A stretch of 64,000 bases of DNA, taken from positions 32,890,165 to 32,954,164 of the forward strand of contig CM070639.1 of NCBI GenBank assembly GCA_036346255.1, given 5' to 3'. The position numbers were made by a program, and so were the translations under genes. Shown one piece after another: positions 1-11,177 of this stretch; position 1 is the stretch's first letter; each line of letters starts with the position of its first letter. A model generated the notes under the pieces. That model had not been told where the DNA came from. It ran no database searches and saw nothing but the letters and a program-made list of their open reading frames with translations. This DNA comes from Ampelocalamus luodianensis (Eukaryota; Streptophyta; Magnoliopsida; Poales; Poaceae).

Positions 1-82
1 TGAGGCTTGGTTTATTTGAATTGTAATGCTAGGGTCAATGGAAGGCTAAGCATCACAAGTCGAATAAACCGGGGTCCTCACA
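1..82 (+). repeat. 3' end of 5' LTR
   Basis: Matches 6375-6456 by eye with no difference found. It ends in CTCACA and is followed at once by the primer-binding site. Confidence 0.9.
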
Positions 83-85
83 AAG

Positions 86-98
86 TTGGTATCAGAGC
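86..98 (+). other. Primer-binding site, initiator Met tRNA
   Basis: TTGGTATCAGAGC lies 3 nt after the LTR end. It is the standard complement of the 3' end of plant initiator Met tRNA used by Ty3/Gypsy elements. Confidence 0.9.
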
Positions 99-1918
99 TG
101 TGCTGACCGTAGAAACCCCTAGCTTGGTCGTCATTAGGATATTTTGAAAAACTTATTTTCAAAATGTCAAATGGGTTATGAAAACTTAAGTAAGATCTCA
201 GATTTTACTCCTTATCTATCTTAGCTTGCTCATCTTGCCTTATTCTTGTTGAGTTTTCAAAAAGTTGTTCCCCTCTCTTCTCCTTTCAAAGTTAGTTGGT
301 TATCAGTTAAATTCGGTTTGGGGAATAATGAGAGTTGAAAATATGAAGTGTTAGTTGTTATTTAGTGAAGATTTGAAGCACTCGGAGTTGAAGCACTCAT
401 CTCGAAGCTCGGATACAAAATCTGGATAGCAAGTACAAGTTTTGGATTGCGAGCACTTAGTTCATCGTTAGGGATAAAAATGAGATGTTAAATCAACTAA
501 AACTCATGGGATTAAAAGGGTAAGATGTGATATTAGATGGCTAGTGCCTAATGCACCCTTATATGGTTTTTGCCATGCCTTTTAGATGCGTTAGAACTCG
601 AGTTGTGTTCTAAAATGTTATCATCCTAAACGATTGCTCGTTCATTCAATACGAGTTAGTCGTACTGGGAAGCAAATCTTTTGCTTTGTGGTTTTGCGCT
701 GGTCTTATGCTTTTATACAAACATTTGGAGTTCATTTCTTGTTTGTTATGTGTTTGCAATCGGGTTAGGGTAATGTTTGTTTCCCCTAAACGATACCTTA
801 TTGCGATATTATGGTTAAATTAGGGTTTATTCTTAGAATATATACGCCCTAATGATATTACTTAGTTTATAGACGCTAGATTTTGTAAACACTTGCTCTC
901 CTTGTTCCAAATAGTTGCGCATCGCCTACTGGCGGCATGCATCGCAATTATGTCGGAAAACTATCGGTGGTTCAATTGATCTCATTATGGTGATTTTGGA
1001 ATAATTAGTGCATGCTAGAATTAAATTGCATACCCATTGCCATTCCCTCACCTTATGCCCATTCTTTCCTCAACTTATCTTTCATGTTACGAAATATTTA
1101 AGGGTGGTAGAAGATACCTCAAAATACTTGTTAGGCATCTTGATTCCTATACTTTGATCATGCATATAGTTTCTAAATTAAGTCAAGCATGTCATGTTAC
1201 TCAAGTTGCATAAAACAAGAAGCATGTAGGCATACATGTGAGCATTTGCACTCTCACTAACCCAAAATTTAAAATTTAAAATTTGCCTTAGGACTAATTT
1301 GCACACATGCATCCCCTCGTGCATTCATCCTGTGTATTTCCTGTCCCAGCCAAGCAAATAGAACTAGAGAGGTGAGATTAAGCGAGACCACCTTAAAACC
1401 TTGCTTGCCTTCTCTTTTCTGCACTGAACCCTGGTATTGATACTAGGTTACCATCTAATCAGTCTTTCCGTTCTATTGATCGATGCCTCTTTCGGTCGAC
1501 TGAGTGGAGCCGAGTATTTCATACTACCAGAAGACGACGTGAAGCATGATGTCAAATTATCTTCGAATCAAGAAAGGAAAGGTTAAACAAAGCAATGGAA
1601 AGGAAAATGTGACAACAACGTCAGGATACTGCGTCATGATCCTCCAGCACTATCTCTGAAGGAAATCAAGACAACAGATGGTGCATTTCGTTTAGAGTTG
1701 AAAAGACCCACCTAGAAAACACTTAACTGAAGGACATTAGAAATCCTTCAGCAAAGCTTCCCACTTGGGAACCTAAAACTTCTGAAGAACCTCTCCGGAT
1801 TCAGATTTGAGTTCGGTTTGCGTCGAAATCCGAAAAGTGACCCCGTGACCAAACCCACCTAGGTTGCCACAGCCTTTCGTTCCGACTTCCGAACTACCGG
1901 AATCTCGGGACGAGATTC

Positions 1919-1937
1919 TGTTTAAGGGGTGTAGATT
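1919..1937 (+). other. Polypurine tract region
   Basis: A short purine run (AAGGGG) and the following GTAGATT lie directly before the TGTAACA start of the 3' LTR, the position expected of the plus-strand primer. Confidence 0.65.
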
Positions 1938-4900
1938 TGTAACAACCCCAAAACTAGGGTTTCTATTTCAAATGTATAAAAGTATGAAAGTTTGAAAACT
2001 TTTGTTGTATCTCTTGGTCATGCTCTTGGTTTTCTACAAACTTGTGCATAATTTTAAATTTTTGATGTTTGTATTAAAGTTTGTGTGGAGATTTCAAATT
2101 TTTAAACTTAAATTCCATTTCTATTTGAATTCCAGAAAAATGTGTGAATGAAAGTTCCTGAAAATAATTTATTCAAATACTAGATTATTTATACTAAATT
2201 GTAATTATTTTTACCAAATTCTTAGAAGTCATTTTACCTTCACCAAAATTCAGATCAAATCATTAATGCAGACTTGAAAACAATTTAATTCTAACAAATT
2301 TTAATGTATAAAGTGTTTAAAATTATTTTCCTAAGTCCCTTGTGAACCTCAGAGTGCCCATAAAATTTTTTAGAATTTTTCAAATTTTATTTCTAGTTCA
2401 AACAGCTAGGTCAAACTCAATTCTTTTCGGTCAAACTTAAATCCAAACCTAAAATCTTGTACTGTTCCTCCGGCTCAACCCGGGCCGCACCTAAAGCAAC
2501 CTGTCTCCACCGCACCACTTCACCCCTCCCCTCTCACTTACCTGTGGGCCCCCGTCGTCAGACCTTCTCTTCCACGCGGCGCCAGCACCAACTCGTCCGC
2601 GCGCCAGCTCACCCGGCCGACGCCGCATGCTCGCCACGCACCGCGCACGGTCACCACCGCCCTTGCCGTGAGCCCCGCCGAGTGCATCACCTTATCTTCT
2701 CCATGCTCCTTCCCTGCCATTTCATCCCCTCTTGTTTCCCCTTCTCCACCGAGAGCCTTGGGGAGCACCCACGCCATTGTTGCCCGCTCAGCAGCCGAGG
2801 TCCCCTCGTCGCTCCGGCTGGCCTGAGGCGTTACTCCCTTTAACTCTCGCATCGTATTGCGTCCCCAAGTTCCCTAGGTGTTCCCCTCAATCAGTTTTGG
2901 TTTTCCCCTGCAGGAAACCCGTGCGCCGGCCTTCTTCCCCAAATCCGGCCGCACCGCCTCGAGCCACCTCCGGTGCACTTCGATCCAATTCGTCGCGCCT
3001 GGAGCACTGTGCCGCCACCACGACACTTCCCCAACCGCCGGCCGAGCCTCCCCGCCGCCCTAGGCCGCTACCACCGCGAGCCTCCCCGCGCCGCCCCTCG
3101 CTCCCGTCGCCGGCCCACTCCGGTGCTCCCCCACCTCCACCGACCGCATGGTGAGCTTCCTACCACCTCCCTCAAGCCCATGCTCACCTTCCCTTCTCCT
3201 CTCCTCCCTCCGGCCGCCGTCGCCTCCGCAAGGCCGCCGCACCCGGCCGTTCCCGACGCCGCCGCCGCCTCTTCGGTGCCGCCCTGGCCCCAGCGCCACC
3301 TCCCTTGGCTTCCTCCCTTCACCGGCCACCCGTTTCGCCGGCCTTCGCCGCCCCTCCGGCCTTCGCTCGCCGCCGGCGATGAGCCACACCCGAGCCTCCT
3401 CTACCTCCTCTGTTTCTCTGCAAGTTGTGCATCTCTCTGTGACTCGTAGCATGTAGTTGTATGTCAGATAGATGGTTGGTTAGCAGATGGTTGATTGGTT
3501 AGTCCTAGTTGTTTTGGTCACTGATTAACATCCTGGTGAAATTGCACCTTGATAAGTTAATTAGAGTGTAGTTAGAAGTATCAGTCAGTGAGCAATAAGC
3601 TAACAAGCATAAGCTAGTGCTTCATTAGAGTATGACTAACGATGAGACCAATTCAAGTCCAATGATTATTTAGAAGGCAGTAATGATGTTAAAAGATAAT
3701 GCGTCATAGGATATTAACCCTCTTTAAGTGCTTTCTGAAATGTACAGAGCTATAGCAATCAACTTAGATAGTTAAAGGCTAAGATGATATAGGAGAGGTT
3801 AGACATATGCTAAGTCAAACCGTAGGTAGTAAGCGATTAAGGGTTAGTTAAAGTCATTAGTAGTAACATGCGATTAAAGGAGCAGCTTGAGTAGGACTCA
3901 AATCAAAATATGATTTCCATTGACAGTAGACCCTCCCCTAGTAAGTAATATAGGGTAATGTCAATGACCACCAACTAAGTTGAACAGATGTCGAGATTTG
4001 TATTAGAGAAATCAATAAGGTGACTACAAGTGGATAATGTCGATTAGTCAAAGAACTAAATGGTTGATTAGAATGGAGCAGTTGTAAGTCAGTAGTAGGT
4101 AAGATACATCCTCAATTGGTATCAATTACTTGAAGATCATGCGTAAAAAAAGGGAAAATTTGAAATATGCCACTGCAAAGGTGATATAATACAAATGTGC
4201 CATTTAATTTTGAAAAATGCCATTGCATAGTGTGTGATTTTTGGGAGAAAACACTAGTAGGTGGCACATTTGTGAGTTTTGAACTTAGGAGTGGCATATT
4301 AGAAAATTTCCCAAAAAAAAAAGATGGCATTGTAACCAGGGTAATCAGATAATAATCATATTAGTGATCTAAAAAGTCATTCATGACCAAATGATATTAG
4401 GGGTAGTAGTATGACATTAACTTTCTTTGTAAGGGAGTAAGGTTAACTGGAGTAATAATATAACTAGTACACTTCATAGTTAGGTCTTATCGGTAAATAG
4501 GAAGTAATAACTAAAATAATCACCCTTAATTAGGTCTTCTCGGCAAATAGGAAGTAATAACTAAAATAATCATGAGAGCATATAAGAGGATTGATTTTAA
4601 CTGTATGATTATCATGGAAAATGTGAATTTGGAAAGAACAGTAATAAGGAATCCTAACTAATTTAAATAAACTCCTAATCAACTAATTTGTTGTTCCTAA
4701 ATTCATAATCTATCTTCTGTGTTTTTTATTTTTGAATACTGTTGGCGTTCTGGTGTTTATTCGCTGTTTTTCGCTTTGGCAGTTTTTATCGCTAGATGAC
4801 GTTGATATCGAGAGTGATCCTCTGCAGCAAGACGTATATCGCTAACAAAGCAAAGGCAAGCAGTTTGATCATATCCACTCAATCCCATTACTTTTAAAAT

Positions 4901-6456
4901 CTAATACTTTGTTTTACTCGTACGTATGCATGCTTTTGTGTCAATAATTAATTTTGTCGATTAGAGGTAGTTAATCCCATTGCATTGTTGCCCTGAAAAT
5001 TGTTCACCCCTGCCACTACCTTAGGAATATTATTCTCACTGTGAATTAGAGCCCGGTGAATGATTTAGGGCCTTTTATTTGTCTTTACGACATGATACTT
5101 AGCAATGCTTAGATACCGGTAGAATTGGGCGGTTATCGACTTAGTCGGTAACCTTGATCACATAAAAATTATGATATCTTTACATTTGAGCCTCTGTGCT
5201 ATGATTACTTGTGAAAACTAAAAACTAAAAACAAAATGATTTCGACTTGGGCACAATGGTAAGATGGTGTGCTTTTGGGTGTGACTGGAATGGTGCCCGA
5301 GTCAATTAAGGACCGAACATCTTGTGAGTACCTGTTATCCAGGCATTTTTGCGTGCTAACCACACTAGAGTATATGGGACCTCTCTTGACCTAGTACTTT
5401 GGCGTGTATTGGCTCCGGGTCGCAGGAGGTCGCAGGAGGGATGGTGTTGGGAGCATGGTAGTTGTCCGAAAAGCTTTATCCTGAGTGGGTAGTTGTCTTT
5501 TCGGCTTTACCATGTAAGCGTATGGATTTCTATCCATACGAGCGGCTCGTAGTTAATACACAATATTGGAGATGTCTTGTTAGACTTAGCCGTGCCTGCA
5601 TACCAAAGGAAGTATGCTAACCGTGGCTGGTGGAAAGGCGGTCTAAAGTGTGGGTACATTGGTGCACCCCTGCAGGGTTAAAACTATTCGAATAGCCTCG
5701 TCCTAGGTTATGGACACGCTTGGGTAAGCTTTTCAAAAGTTAGACTACAACCTTTTAATTAAAACTTGATGGGTTGGTATGAACGGGTGTTCATACTATT
5801 GTTGTGATGGCCATTGGGTTGGTCATCTCTAGGATATCTTTTTGTTACTACTTACTGTATCGCTGTTATTTCTGCAAATAAAATTTGAATTGTTAAAACT
5901 GCCTTCAAACTATTACATTATTGCAAAAGAAAACTTGCTTTCTGCTAAAAGTAAGTCCAGAGCCCCCTCCACTTAAATAAAGCTTGCATGTAGTTAATTA
6001 TAGTTCTGTTACCCTTACACATCAGTCTTGCGAGTACAAAAATAATTTTTGTACTCAGATGCTTTGCTTAATGTTTTTGTTGCAGAGGAAGAAGGTGAGC
6101 CCCAAGGGCTTCCCTTTTGTGAGATGTGCTGCGGGTTTGACGACTAGCTTGGCGGCCCGGTTGGTTGCCTTGTGGGTAAAGGCACACTAATTGGCTCTTT
6201 TATTTATCGCCATCTTATGGCTTTTGCTTCCGTTGTGTAGTTTGTTATTCATCTTGTAAGTTCAATCTGTTGTATATTGTGAAGTTTTGATATTGTAACC
6301 TCTTGTCGTATGGAGTTGATACATGATTTTGTAACGGGGTGTGTATACTGCATTTCTGGGAAGTATACATATCCTGAGGCTTGGTTTATTTGAATTGTAA
6401 TGCTAGGGTCAATGGAAGGCTAAGCATCACAAGTCGAATAAACCGGGGTCCTCACA
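1938..6456 (+). repeat. 3' LTR, 4519 bp, Tekay/Del-like
   Basis: Starts TGTAACAACCCC and ends CCTCACA. The layout is shared with the solo LTRs at 14622 and 34493: about 500 bp AT-rich, then a GC-rich block (2450-3430), a second AT-rich block, then a better conserved 3' part from about 4740. The GC-rich block yields overlapping proline/arginine-rich ORFs on both strands, which are compositional. The 3' part is nearly the same as 37000-38723, including two hairpins at 5454-5540. A 50-bp direct duplication lies at about 4481-4580. Confidence 0.88.
4152..4312. mobile_element. MITE-like foldback insertion, 161 bp
   Basis: Terminal inverted repeats of 23 bp: 4152-4174 starts GGGAAAATTTGAAATATGCC and 4290-4312 is its near-perfect reverse complement. 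The middle repeats the phrase TGCCATT/TGGCAC several times. It sits in the AT-rich part of the 3' LTR and is bordered on both sides by A-runs, so a target duplication cannot be separated from the poly-A. It has no coding capacity and the superfamily is not determined. Confidence 0.65.
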
Positions 6457-6486
6457 GCACTGCTGGGGAAACTGAGACCATCAAAC

Positions 6487-6757
6487 TGTTGAGGAACCGT
6501 CGCTGGCGAGTCCAGTCCGAGCGATTACCTCGTAGATAAGCGTAGAATCATAAGAACAATGCAAGAACATAAGAACAGAATAAGAGATTGAACACAGAGA
6601 TGTAGGGGGACTTCTCACTTCTCTTTATTCCTTCATCAATCCATCAATCCTTTACAATGAATAGCACTCCCTATTTATAGGCTACGACCCTGCTCGGGTT
6701 TGGGATGAGGAGCCCACCTTGGGCCATGTCTGCTGGCTTGGGCCTGATTTCTTAACA
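6487..6757 (-). repeat. 3' LTR of the Copia element
   Basis: 271 bp. It aligns by eye along its whole length with the split right-hand LTR with scattered differences. On the minus strand it carries TATAAATA (6672-6679) as a likely promoter box. Confidence 0.9.
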
Positions 6758-6769
6758 CTCCCCCTTGGG
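6758..6769 (-). other. Polypurine tract of the Copia element
   Basis: Reads CCCAAGGGGGAG on the minus strand, directly against the LTR start, the expected site of plus-strand priming. It fixes the element as minus-strand. Confidence 0.85.
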
Positions 6770-7055
6770 CACTCATCCTTCATGTCTATGTCTCGTCAAA
6801 ACTCCATAAAAATCCAGTGGGAAAAATTTGGAGAAAGAGCACATGATACATGTTCTGCTGTGATGCACGAATTGCCTCATTAAAAACCTTAGGCGAGAAA
6901 CTTCAGGAAAACTCGTCAAGGGAAAAAGAGTATAATCCACCTAATTTCATTTAATCTCCTAGATTTATTCTTTAGGTACTCAATCTTCATGATCAAGCTA
7001 TAATAATGAGTTCGTGAAGGTTCTCCCCCTGAAATCTGCACTTCTCTAAGTCTCA

Positions 7056-7352
7056 TCACTCCAATTCACGTATACATCTTTCAAGGCTAGACACTAGAAG
7101 TGACTTAGTGAATAAATCTGCAAGATTCTCACATGACTTAGTATGCAGTACTTTGATTACGTTCGTCTTTTGCAATTCATGAGCATAGAAGAACTTGGGG
7201 TTGATATGCTTTGTGAGGGGACTCTTCACATAACCCATCTGCACTTGTGCAACACATGCTGCATTATTTTCATAGATAATAGTGCGGGTTTGTGCGGTAT
7301 TCAATCCGCATGACTGCTGGATGTGGTGAATCATCTGCCGAAAGCCAAGCAC
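7056..7352 (-). pseudogene. Copia RNase H domain remnant
   Basis: A 98-codon stretch with the Copia RNase H C-terminal signature: a segment matching IYENNAACVAQ, followed by the HINPKFFYAHEL region (usually HI..KFF..HEL) and the terminal ADLFTKSL motif. The acidic residue expected in the first motif (usually D or E before N-A) reads E-N-N-A. The N-terminal half of RNase H lies upstream in other frames (about 7353-7690) and is broken. Last coding domain before the 3' LTR, as expected for Copia. Not functional. Confidence 0.85.
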
Positions 7353-7691
7353 ATTCTCGTGAGGCCTCGTACAGTGCTATGATTTCCAAGTGGTTCGTCG
7401 AAGTCGATACAAGACATTTCTTATACGATTTTCATGGAATTGCAGTTCCACCACATAGGAGTTCATAGGCTGTTTGCGATTTGGCTATATGCGGGTCCTA
7501 CAGGTACCCATCATCTGTATTGCCATTCATAGTTAGGTCTTGGTTCTTTCTGTAGAACAGACTAAATTCTTTGCTTCCTTGGAGGTATCGAAAGATGTCC
7601 TTCATTCCCTGCTAATGCCTTTGCTAGGTTCTGTACTATACCTTGCCAATAGGTTCATGGCAAATGCAATGCCCGGTCTAGTACAGTTTGT

Positions 7692-8660
7692 TCAATACAT
7701 GCGTGTTTCAATTACACTTAAGTGTGGGAATTCCGGTCCCAGGACTTCCTCCCCCTCTTTTCTAGGTCTGTACGAGTCCTTGTCTTGCTGCAAAGATCTC
7801 CCGACCATTGGCACTTTCAAAGGGTATGCCTTTCCAAAATCGAACCTTTCTAACACCTTCTGAGTGTAGGCTGACTGATGCACTAATATCCCTTCAGGGG
7901 CATGCTCAAGCTGCAAGCCTAAACAATATTTGGTTTTACCCAAACCTTTCATTTCGAACTCCGACTCCAAGTAAGAGCTTGCTTTCTTAATATCCTTCAG
8001 GGTTCCGATGATATTTAGATCATTTTCATACACTGAGATTATACAAAATCCATTCTGGGATCGTCGTATAAATACACAAGGTTTATTCTCATCATTCGTG
8101 TAGCCTTTCTTGTATAGAAAGTCGCTTCAAGCGATTATACCACATTCCGCCTAATTGCTTAAGTTCGTACAATGACTTTCTGAGTTTCACACTGTACATA
8201 TTTCTATTTGCTCTGTTTTGGTTTGGGACAAGGATACATTCAGGTACCTTCATATAAATGTCCGAATCCAATATTTCATAAAGGTATGCTGGTACCTCAT
8301 CCATCAATTTCACTTCTAAATTCAAGTTCACTGCCATTGAGATAAATGTCTAAAGGGAGTTCCGCCCATGACCGGGGGATAGGTTTCTTCATAATCATCT
8401 TCTGGATGTCCAGTGAAACCTTGTACAACGAGCCTTGCTTCTTTTCATTTCTCTTTCGAACAAATACCCACTTATACCCTACGGGGTTCACAAGGGGAGG
8501 CGTGCGGCTTACATGCCCAAACGCCTTTATTTTATTGGGAGAGAATAATTTAGTTTCTATTGCCTTCTTCCAATCTGATATTTTCTTTCATTCAGCGAGC
8601 GATGCAGGCTCTAGATCAAGATTGATGATTGTGGCAAGTTTCTTTGCAAAGTAAATGTCG
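7692..8660 (-). pseudogene. Copia reverse transcriptase remnant, several frameshifts
   Basis: Three consecutive ORF pieces carry RT blocks. The N-terminal piece (8297-8660) has the NPVGYKWVFVRKRNEK motif that opens Copia RT. The middle piece (8092-8337) has the KLRKSLYELKQLGGMWYNRL block (usually L-Y-G-L-K-Q-S/A-R-W). The last piece (7692-8033) has EFEMKGLGKTKYCLGLQLEH and the Y-T-Q-K-V-L-E-R-F block. The segment that should hold the catalytic Y-V-D-D, around 8034-8091, is out of frame. Part of the ARLVAQGF region is lost in the N-terminal piece, where unrelated residues follow the VRKRNEK block. Not functional. Confidence 0.88.
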
Positions 8661-9369
8661 ACATTGGCTGTTGTCATATTCAAAGATTCTCCCGATGTCA
8701 TAAAGTTTATAGCTATTTCTTCAAGGGGCGATTCTTCTAATGCTTCTACTTGCTCACCGCTGCTTCCAATTGCGGGGCAAGTCCCTTTAGTTTTTCAGCT
8801 CTAATGTGTGCGCACACATACATGCTGATGTCTCCCTTCATGGGGATGTTCAATTCTGGTATGCCATTTCTGAAGGTTCCATACTGATGCCAGGTCTCAA
8901 CTGGCCCCCCTTCTAGTTCTGTGGAACTTCGGTGATCGGCTGTGTCAAGTTCTTCTTATCCTTTTCCACCAGGCGTCCCCGGTTACTTTGGATTCGAGGG
9001 ACCGGAGTTCTAGTCCTTTTATTCTGAGGCCTTTGGATGGGGTTAGGGATACCTTCATTGGTATTTCAACCCTCTCCGGTGCATTGCTTGCAGGCAAATG
9101 CTACTTGGTCACGCTCTTCAAATCACTAAAGTGGTCTGGCAGTTGATTCGCTAATATTTGCAAATCAATTATCTTCTGGACTTCAATTCAATTATCTTCT
9201 CGACTTCAATTATCTTCTAGACTTCTCTATTTGCTTCACTAGTGCGCGGGTCATATGCACGGATTCCAATTATCTGCTGGACTTTAGTTGTCTTCTAGAC
9301 TTCAATTGTCTTCTGGACTTTTCGTGGCTTGTCACGTTATTTCCCGACATTTTCATATCAAAGGTTGAT
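8661..9369 (-). other. Integrase-RT linker of the Copia element
   Basis: Poorly conserved region between the integrase and RT remnants. No open frame of useful length. It contains imperfect repeats of a phrase like ATTATCTTCTGGACTTCA (about 9170-9320), at least six copies, probably local slippage duplications. Confidence 0.55.
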
Positions 9370-9971
9370 TTTCTCCCCCTAATGACGGGAAAATATCATC
9401 ATCTAATATACTATCAGCGAATCGGGCATTATGCAAATCTCCAATCATAAGGTCCAAATACTCGATTATGGATGTCGTCTCATAACCAACGTATATCCCA
9501 TACTTTCGGAGAAGACCCGTTGTAGTTCGCTGCGGTGGTGGTTTAGGTACATAAACCTTACAACCAAACCTACGAAGATGAGAAGTTTTCGGTGCTGACC
9601 CTTACACTAGTTGCATAGGTGGATGGATGTTACAGGCCAATGGTCTAAAATTGATGAAAGTTGCTACGAGCAGGACTGCGTGTCCCCAACATGTAGTTGG
9701 TAAATTACAATTCTTCAAAGTTCTGCTAGTCCATTCTGGGTACGGACATGAGGTACGGAATGCTCAACTTTTAATTCCCATTTTCATGCAATAATCATCA
9801 AATGCTTTCAAAGTAAATTCTCCGGCGTTGTCCATTCAGGTGGACATCATATGATGATCAGGGAAAATATTTCTAATTTAATTATCTGCGAGATTGGCTT
9901 TACAAAAGCATGGTTTCTCGTAGAAAATAAACATAGTACGACCATTCCGAGGAAGCATCGATGAGCACTAT
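9370..9971 (-). pseudogene. Copia integrase catalytic core remnant
   Basis: No long ORF survives, but stepping between frames the minus strand reads VLIDASSRW next to 9971, then an alanine/proline phrase matching the L-P-T-x-C-W-G-H-A-V block near 9690, a L-R-R-F-G-C-K-V-Y-V-P block near 9560, a G-I-Y-V-G-Y block near 9490 and RFADSILDDDIFPS near 9400. These are the ordered landmarks of a Copia rve integrase. Many stops are present. The domain is cut from its zinc finger by the solo LTR at 9972-11172. Confidence 0.8.
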
Positions 9972-11172
9972 TGATGCGGATCAACCTTAAGGCGAGATTA
10001 AATCCGTGGGTTGCCCGATCTTTCACGGTGGAACTCGAAGATCAGTAGTGCGTCGTCTTCTTCTTTTAGCGTCGGATGAACAGTACCATGCACGTGAACA
10101 GTACCATACATGTGAACAGTACCTTGCACGTGAACAGTATTTTGAAACAACAATCCGCACCTGGATAAATAAATCTCACGCCCGCGCACACCACAGTACA
10201 TGAATGAGAAATAGGGATCAAAGATCCAACGAGCAACTCCTAGCACCACAGCTAGAAACCACTACGCCAAGATAAAATCCGAAATTGGAATTCACAAGAA
10301 TACTCATAGAACAGGGATGAACCCTAACGGCCGAAGGCCAACACGCACACGTGTTTTATTTCATAACTCAAAACTTAGCTCCCTAATTCGGCCGAAGGCC
10401 ATTGGCTTTTATAGCCAGCACACATGTATGTAATATAAGCTAATACCAAAATAGAAAAACAATTCCTTTTACATCTCGGATTTGTTTTCTTATCTCCTAA
10501 AACTAATCGGCTGATTCAATCTTTTTGTGCGCCATCTCTCCTTGTAGATTCGGACTGCCAGGTGGGCCCCATCCTAATGCATGCAGAGACAGGAAAGCAC
10601 GAGGGGAAAACCGAATCAAAGTTCCAGCCCTATCTCTTTCCATGTCACTTTCCTTGCATGGCGAGAAGATAAAAGGCAAACGCCTCTTCTTTCTTGACGT
10701 GGAGGTATAGGCCTTCAAATCTTCTGTATCTCCATAATCTCCTTCCTGGTTGTTCTTTTCTAAATTGACTTCCTTGCTGTGAACTTGTACACCATGCACT
10801 CTTCTAGCCTTTTTGAAGTCATGCAGCACGTGGACTGTTTTATCACCATGCAATCCCAACCAATCTTGTTTCTCTCTCATTATTTTATGGTTTCCTTGCA
10901 TGTAGTACTCCTTTCCTAAATGCATACGTGCATGTGCACATGGGTTGCTATGCACGCACACAATCCTTTGCACTAGGCCAGCATACTGATTTTCACACTC
11001 CGCCATTTCCTCATGTGAAGCCTGGTCGGACCCTTCCTCGTGGCGCACCAAAGATGCTCGCACGCCAAACACCACGAGTTCGGTTTCACGACGATATCTG
11101 ACACTGTGTGCGCGCGGACTCGGCACACACGTATGTACCTCACGAATAGGTTTAGTAGTCGTGGCCGCATCA
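9972..11172 (-). mobile_element. Solo LTR, about 1.2 kb, nested in the Copia integrase
   Basis: Begins TGATGCGG and ends CCGCATCA, a perfect 8-bp terminal inverted repeat with TG..CA ends, flanked by a 5-bp target duplication ACTAT (9967-9971 and 11173-11177). No internal region, so a solo LTR. Orientation is taken from a minus-strand TATAAAAG (10406-10413) followed by GC-rich leader-like sequence. It holds 3.5 copies of an 18-bp repeat near its left end. The 207-codon ORF at 10503-11126 inside it has no recognised domain and I do not treat it as a gene. The family is not identified. Confidence 0.85.
10078..10148. repeat. 18-bp tandem repeat in the solo LTR
   Basis: Copies of GAACAGTACCATGCACGT start at 10078, 10096, 10114 and 10132 (last one partial). 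Each unit contains the palindrome-like CACGTG/CATGTG at its junction. Confidence 0.9.
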
Positions 11173-11177
11173 ACTAT

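Larger units (their letters stand above)
83..1937 (+). other. Non-coding interior of the LARD-like element
   Basis: Apart from the primer site and the terminal purine tract, this AT-rich 1.85-kb stretch has no ORF of 60 codons or more and no motif of Gag, protease, RT or integrase that I can find. It has no recognisable host gene either. It presumably holds packaging signals in its first few hundred bases, but that is inference. Confidence 0.7.
1..6456 (+). mobile_element. Non-autonomous Gypsy-type LTR element (LARD-like), 5' end outside window
   Basis: Bases 1-82 are repeated at 6375-6456, so they are the last 82 bp of the 5' LTR and the rest lies off the window. An initiator-Met primer site follows, then only about 1.85 kb of interior, a purine-rich tract, and a 4.5-kb 3' LTR that starts TGTAACAACCCC and ends CCTCACA. 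The interior holds no gag or pol ORF. Long LTRs around a short non-coding interior are the hallmark of LARD elements (large retrotransposon derivatives). Terminal sequences resemble the Tekay/Del chromovirus LTRs elsewhere in this window, so a Tekay-type partner probably supplied the enzymes. The 5' target duplication cannot be checked; the 3' flank starts GCACT. Confidence 0.85.

Noticed and set aside
2457..3456. Overlapping proline/arginine-rich ORFs on both strands
   Set aside because: They lie in the GC-rich block of an LTR, occur in several frames at once and have no domain. The equivalent blocks of related LTRs encode different, unrelated peptides.
7540..8654. Plus-strand ORFs at 7540-7863 and 8346-8654
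   Set aside because: Antisense of the Copia RT, whose motifs are clear on the minus strand.
10503..11126. 207-codon minus-strand ORF
   Set aside because: Entirely inside the ACTAT-flanked solo LTR and without recognisable domain; most likely a chance frame in the LTR.
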